Source: Chromobotia macracanthus (Eukaryota; Chordata; Actinopteri; Cypriniformes; Botiidae). Taken from it: a stretch of DNA of 64,000 bases. Each line of letters begins with the position of its first letter. Position 1 is the stretch's first letter. Shown here piece by piece: positions 60,320-64,000 of the stretch. The position numbers and the translations under genes were made by a program. Location: positions 3,596,001 to 3,660,000 of the forward strand of contig JAZGTH010000034.1 in the NCBI GenBank assembly GCA_036877525.1, read 5' to 3'. The notes under the pieces are model-generated. The model had not been told where the DNA came from. It saw only the letters and a list, made by a program, of their open reading frames with translations, and searched no databases.

Positions 60320-62520
60320 TAAGTTCAAGTTCAATTTATTTGTATAGTACTTTTCACAATGGCACTTTGTTACAAAGCAGCTGTACAAATGAAAATATCC
60401 AAAAATATTTAACAGTGAAAAATAAAATTAATAGAGAAAGAAGAAGAGAAAAATTAGGAAGAGAAAAATTAGGAAGAAAATTCAAAATTGATAAAATTAA
60501 TAAACAATGATAATAACACAATGTACAAAGCAAATGTTCTAAGCTAATATCAGCAGTCTCCAGGAAGCAAGCCAACAGGGCAACAGTGGCAAGGAACCAA
60601 AACTCCAGTGAAATATAAATGGAGAAAAAAAACAAGGCTTAGCAGGGAGGGCCAGTTCTCCTCTGGCACGCTAAAGCTGCACTTTGTAACTAAATGCTGC
60701 ACTTTGTAACTAAAGCTAAATTTTTTTTAAAAGATGTCCATTACATATTCCCAGTGCTTTTGGGTGGGCCAGGTTATCACTGTAGTGTTTGCTCTATGGC
60801 ACGAGGATGAGCACCTGACTGTACCGGAGCAGGGGCAATTTTCAGGAGGAACTGGACCTTGGATAGGTCTGTCAGATGTTGAGTCCATCTATAGCTGTAA
60901 TCTATAGCTACCCCAGGATTAAAACCCCAGGATAGAAAACCAAAACAGAAAATAATTAGCATAGCTGCTGTTTATAATGTTAAGAGCATAAGATATTATT
61001 TATTGTGAGGTATAATGAGAAACAAGTGATGAGAAACATTATGAGAATGCTTGGCTAAAGAGATGTGTCTTTAAACTAGATTTAAACTGCGAGAGAGTAA
61101 CTGAGCCCTGAACAACATTGGGCAGGGCTCAGCATTATTCCAGAGTTAGTGCGAAAAGGCTCTGCCTTTAGTGGACTTTGCAATTCTGGGAATGACTAGA
61201 AGACCAGAGTTTTGAGAGTGTAAGTGTAACATCACGCCTGCTGAACTCTGAACTTTGAACCCTGAACTCTGAACTTACTTCCTGTTTGGCATATATATAA
61301 ACCTTGCTGCCACATGGCCACTTTGTGAAGTATTGCCAGCTTTACACCTGACTACTGAGCATTCTCTTTCACTGCCTGATTTCCTGTGTTTTACCTATTG
61401 TTTGGTTCTCATTTTCTGATTTTTTCCTTGCCCCTTTGTTTGACACCTGGATTGGACTGTTTGTTTGGATATTGATTCTCTGCCTGGATTTACGACCTCT
61501 GATTTACGTCTCTTCCTTTTGTTGTGTTGCATGGTTGGACTGTCTATGTTTATTATGACCCTTTGCCTGTTGATTATGGATCATGACACATTTGATAACC
61601 CCAATAAACATCCGCAACTGGATCCTGCTTCAGCTTCTGCCTCAGCCCCCTTACAGTAAGGCACGCGTTGAGAGAAGATCAGTTAAGCAAATTTAAGGCT
61701 TTGTAGTTAAGCAGTAGAATTTTAAAAATAATACAGAATTTAACAGGTAACCAGTGTAGATCTGACAAAATTGGAGTTATATGGTCATATTTCTTGGACC
61801 TGGTAAGAACTCTAGCTGCTGCGTTTTGGACTAACTGTAGCCTGTTTATTAAGGAGGCTGGACAGCCACCTAGAAGTGCATTACAATAGTCCAGTCTGGA
61901 GGTCATAAAAGCATGGACCAGCTTTTCTGCATCAGAAGTAGATAAGATATTACGCAGTTTAGCAATGTTTATAAGGTGGAAGAAGGCAGTTTTTACAAAA
62001 TAAGCCACATGATTTTCAAAAGTCAAATGACTAAAGTCTTTAAAACGCCTAAGTCTTTAACAGTATTAGATGAGGTGATGTTACATCCTCCTGATTAGAA
62101 ACTGTAATCAGAGAGCTTCTGTTTACTTACGTTTAGTGCAATAAGTAATACCTCTGTCTTATCTGAATTTGTAAAGAAAATTACGAGTCATCCAATGTTT
62201 TATGTCTTCAAGACATAAGATAATTTAGCTAAGGTAGGAATATCATCCGGTCTTGATGTTATATATAGTTGAGTATCATCTAACAGTATCAGAGTAACAG
62301 TGGACATTTATTCTATGACTTCTAATAATATTACCGAGGTGCAGCATGTATAATGTGAATAGCAGAGGGTCTAAAATAGATCCTTGAGGCAGGCCATATT
62401 TTACTGGCATTAATTCTGATGATTCCTCATTTAAATGAACAAAATGGTAACGATCAGACAAGTGGGAGCAGAACCACTGAAGAGTTTGACCTTGAATGCC
62501 AAAATAATTTTGTAGTCGTA
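60320..62520 (-). mobile_element. L2-like LINE remnant interrupted by a solo LTR
   Basis: Reading leftward: LSDRYHFVHLNEESSELMPV then YGLPQGSILDPLLFTLYM (about 62,340-62,460), the RT region with the active site decayed to YSDT; then RLDYCNALLGG and LVQNAAARVLTRS, followed by HWLPVKF and NYKALNLLN near 61,680-61,900. The frame continues beyond the solo LTR at 61,225-61,655 with SLKTHLFSQ-type sequence around 61,060-61,200. The 3' end at about 60,320-60,385 has the TTTGTATAGTACTTTTCACAA word (plus strand) common at fish LINE tails and a short TTGAAC repeat. Stops and indels show it is dead. Confidence 0.8.
61225..61655 (+). mobile_element. Solo LTR related to the 40-kb sushi-type element
   Basis: 431 bp, TGTAACATCACGCC...CCCTTACA, flanked by GTAAG at 61,220-61,224 and 61,656-61,660. 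Relative to the 459-bp LTRs it lacks about 49 bp near its start, including the REPSPEY codons, and has an altered gag start (MDHDTFDNPNKH). TATATAAA at 61,294 is 31 bp before GTGAAGTATT. It sits inside the minus-strand L2 remnant and so is younger than that LINE. Confidence 0.92.
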
Positions 62521-62522
62521 AT

Positions 62523-63805
62523 TTTGTAAAATAAAGAATTTTAAATGTGTATGTATGCTATAAAGTGAATTTTGTCCATTTTTACGCGTACACAAGATTA
62601 TAAATGGCCTTAGACCAGACATGGACTACAAGCAACAAAATACTTTTTTTTATATGAGGTATTTATGGCAAGTTGGTTCACTCCACGGGGGTTTATAATA
62701 CTGTAATACTGCATGCACTTCTGGAAATATAGCTGCCATAGCTGCCATCTTTGCTCATGGACACTTTAAGAAACAAGATTTTTGAGCCAATCATGTGAGC
62801 TGTACTGAGCTACAAGGGGCTCCAGCAGGGGCTATGTGGACTATGCTAACTGCCCCTTATTGCACTCTGTTGCCATCTTGGCAATGCATAAATTAATAAG
62901 GAAAGACTGAATACTCAATTTAAACAAACTAATTTTGTATATGAAGACCACAAAGGACTGATGGAAGCATTTGAGACAGAGGGTCTGATTTCTCCATAAT
63001 ACTGTTCTTGATGTGCAACAGAACTGATTATGAGAACTGAATGTGCTCTCTGTGTATTTTTAATGCATTTTAGCGCTCCTGCAGATACTGCAGTACAACT
63101 GCAACAACAAGTGCAGTGCCTCTAATGAACAAAGTAAGTGGGCTAATAATTATTTTAAAGCACTTAAGTGAATTGTTTTTTGCAGTCTAAAGAATAGCAG
63201 GTGGGCACCTTAATCAGTAATCTAGCCCAAAGTAAAAAGGAGTAAAATATGCTTGTGGACTGCCTCTCAATTACTGACTTCAACAGAAAGGAGTAACTCA
63301 GTTTATGAGTATAAATGCATTAAGCAGCACCATCACCAATATAGTTACAGTCAGTTCTCATCCATTAAACTTGTGTGAGTGCAGATGCTTATTAAGGACA
63401 TTTGAAATTTCCAGTTGTTAGCTGTCTTTAGGGACCGCAGTGCAAGGCTGTTGTTGTTCCTGAGTAAAATTCATGATCAAGCCAACACATTTTGCCTTTG
63501 TAAATCAATATTTAATTCTGCAGCTGTTGTGCTTTTCTGGGATCTAAAGGTACAACCATATGTGTTAGCCCCAATGTGATGTGATGTTTTGACTGTGTTG
63601 CCCATTAAATTCTCTGCCTCCTCCTTCTTGTATCCCTTTCAGACAGATCAATTACAAGCTCTTCAGGTCAATCAACACTGGACTAAAACACTATCTCCTT
63701 CTGCCCCATGTGCCTGCACATTACCTGTGTGGTTAGCTGAGGAGTTATTTGCACAGACCTATATGCAATGCATCCCTAGTCATTTACCTACTTAATTTCT
63801 ACCAT
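62523..63805. other. Spacer, no gene seen
   Basis: No frame with recognisable content. The upstream part may include more of the decayed LINE. Confidence 0.45.
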
Positions 63806-63810
63806 TCCAA

Positions 63811-63906
63811 CAACTACCATTGTTTTCAGTTCTTACCAAAACTGATGTGAAACCAAAGCCATAGTTTCACATCAATTTTGGTAAGAAGTGGAAACAATGG
63901 TAGTTG
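63811..63906. repeat. 43-bp-arm hairpin with 10-base loop
   Basis: Left arm 63,811-63,853 and right arm 63,864-63,906 pair at 40 of 43 positions. The outer ends read CAACTACCATTG and CAATGGTAGTTG. This could be a tiny fold-back transposon or a microRNA-like hairpin; there is no transcription evidence. Confidence 0.85.
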
Positions 63907-64000
63907 TTTCTTGATAGCTGTGTTGACTGTAACTGAAATGCACGGCCCTGTTTAGTTAGAACATTTACTTTTGTGGTATGCAGGTGCACAATTTGAGAAA

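Noticed and set aside
1..64000. CRISPR arrays, operons or bacterial genes
   Set aside because: No regularly spaced repeats and no dense coding; all features are those of a vertebrate genome.

Overview
The window looks like a gene-poor stretch of a teleost genome, most likely a cyprinid or close relative. The reasons are repeat families typical of such fish (DIRS-like tyrosine-recombinase retroelements, L2-type LINEs, a TTAAAGGGATAGTT-type MITE, a tRNA-derived SINE, Ty3/gypsy chromoviruses), AT-rich spacers, many AT/CA microsatellites, and no prokaryotic gene organisation. I found no convincing host exon, tRNA, rRNA or CRISPR array. Almost every short open frame is chance or lies inside a repeat. 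All family names come from motif recognition by eye; no database was searched.

Layout. 1-6,665: two directly repeated, decayed DIRS-like fragments (RNase H plus tyrosine recombinase) about 3.5 kb apart. The first is followed by a suspicious 55-G run. 6,665-16,100: AT-rich spacer with a minisatellite and MITE pieces, including a 252-bp element with about 59-bp terminal inverted repeats (10,482-10,733) whose core recurs inverted at 8,582-8,709. 16,137-17,637: direct repeats flanking a minus-strand gag-like remnant. 22,378-22,915: an LTR-like repeat on the minus strand. 24,815-25,960: a decayed plus-strand LINE. 26-40 kb: spacer with no supportable gene.

40,189-45,361 is the centrepiece: a nearly intact 5,173-bp Ty3/gypsy chromovirus of the Tf1/sushi type with 459-bp LTRs (2 differences between them), a 5-bp target duplication, a gag split by one frameshift in a G run, and a fully open pro-RT-RNaseH-integrase-chromodomain frame. 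Ten bases at the predicted transcript start are perfectly complementary to the bases just after the 5' LTR, which is the expected signature of self-priming. The coding region runs into the LTR at both ends, and the same phase is kept in a second LTR family at 57,819-58,242.

45-64 kb: a different LTR (50,094-50,591, TTAG duplication), a truncated MITE (53,208), a plus-strand LINE remnant (54,850-56,060), a SINE piece (56,284), the second sushi-like solo LTR, a DIRS terminal fragment (about 58,640), and a minus-strand L2 LINE (62,520 down to 60,320) interrupted by a solo LTR related to the 40-kb element. A 43-bp-arm hairpin lies at 63,811-63,906.

The window therefore reads as a record of retroelement insertion. 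The element at 40-45 kb is the youngest and the only one with near-complete coding capacity.
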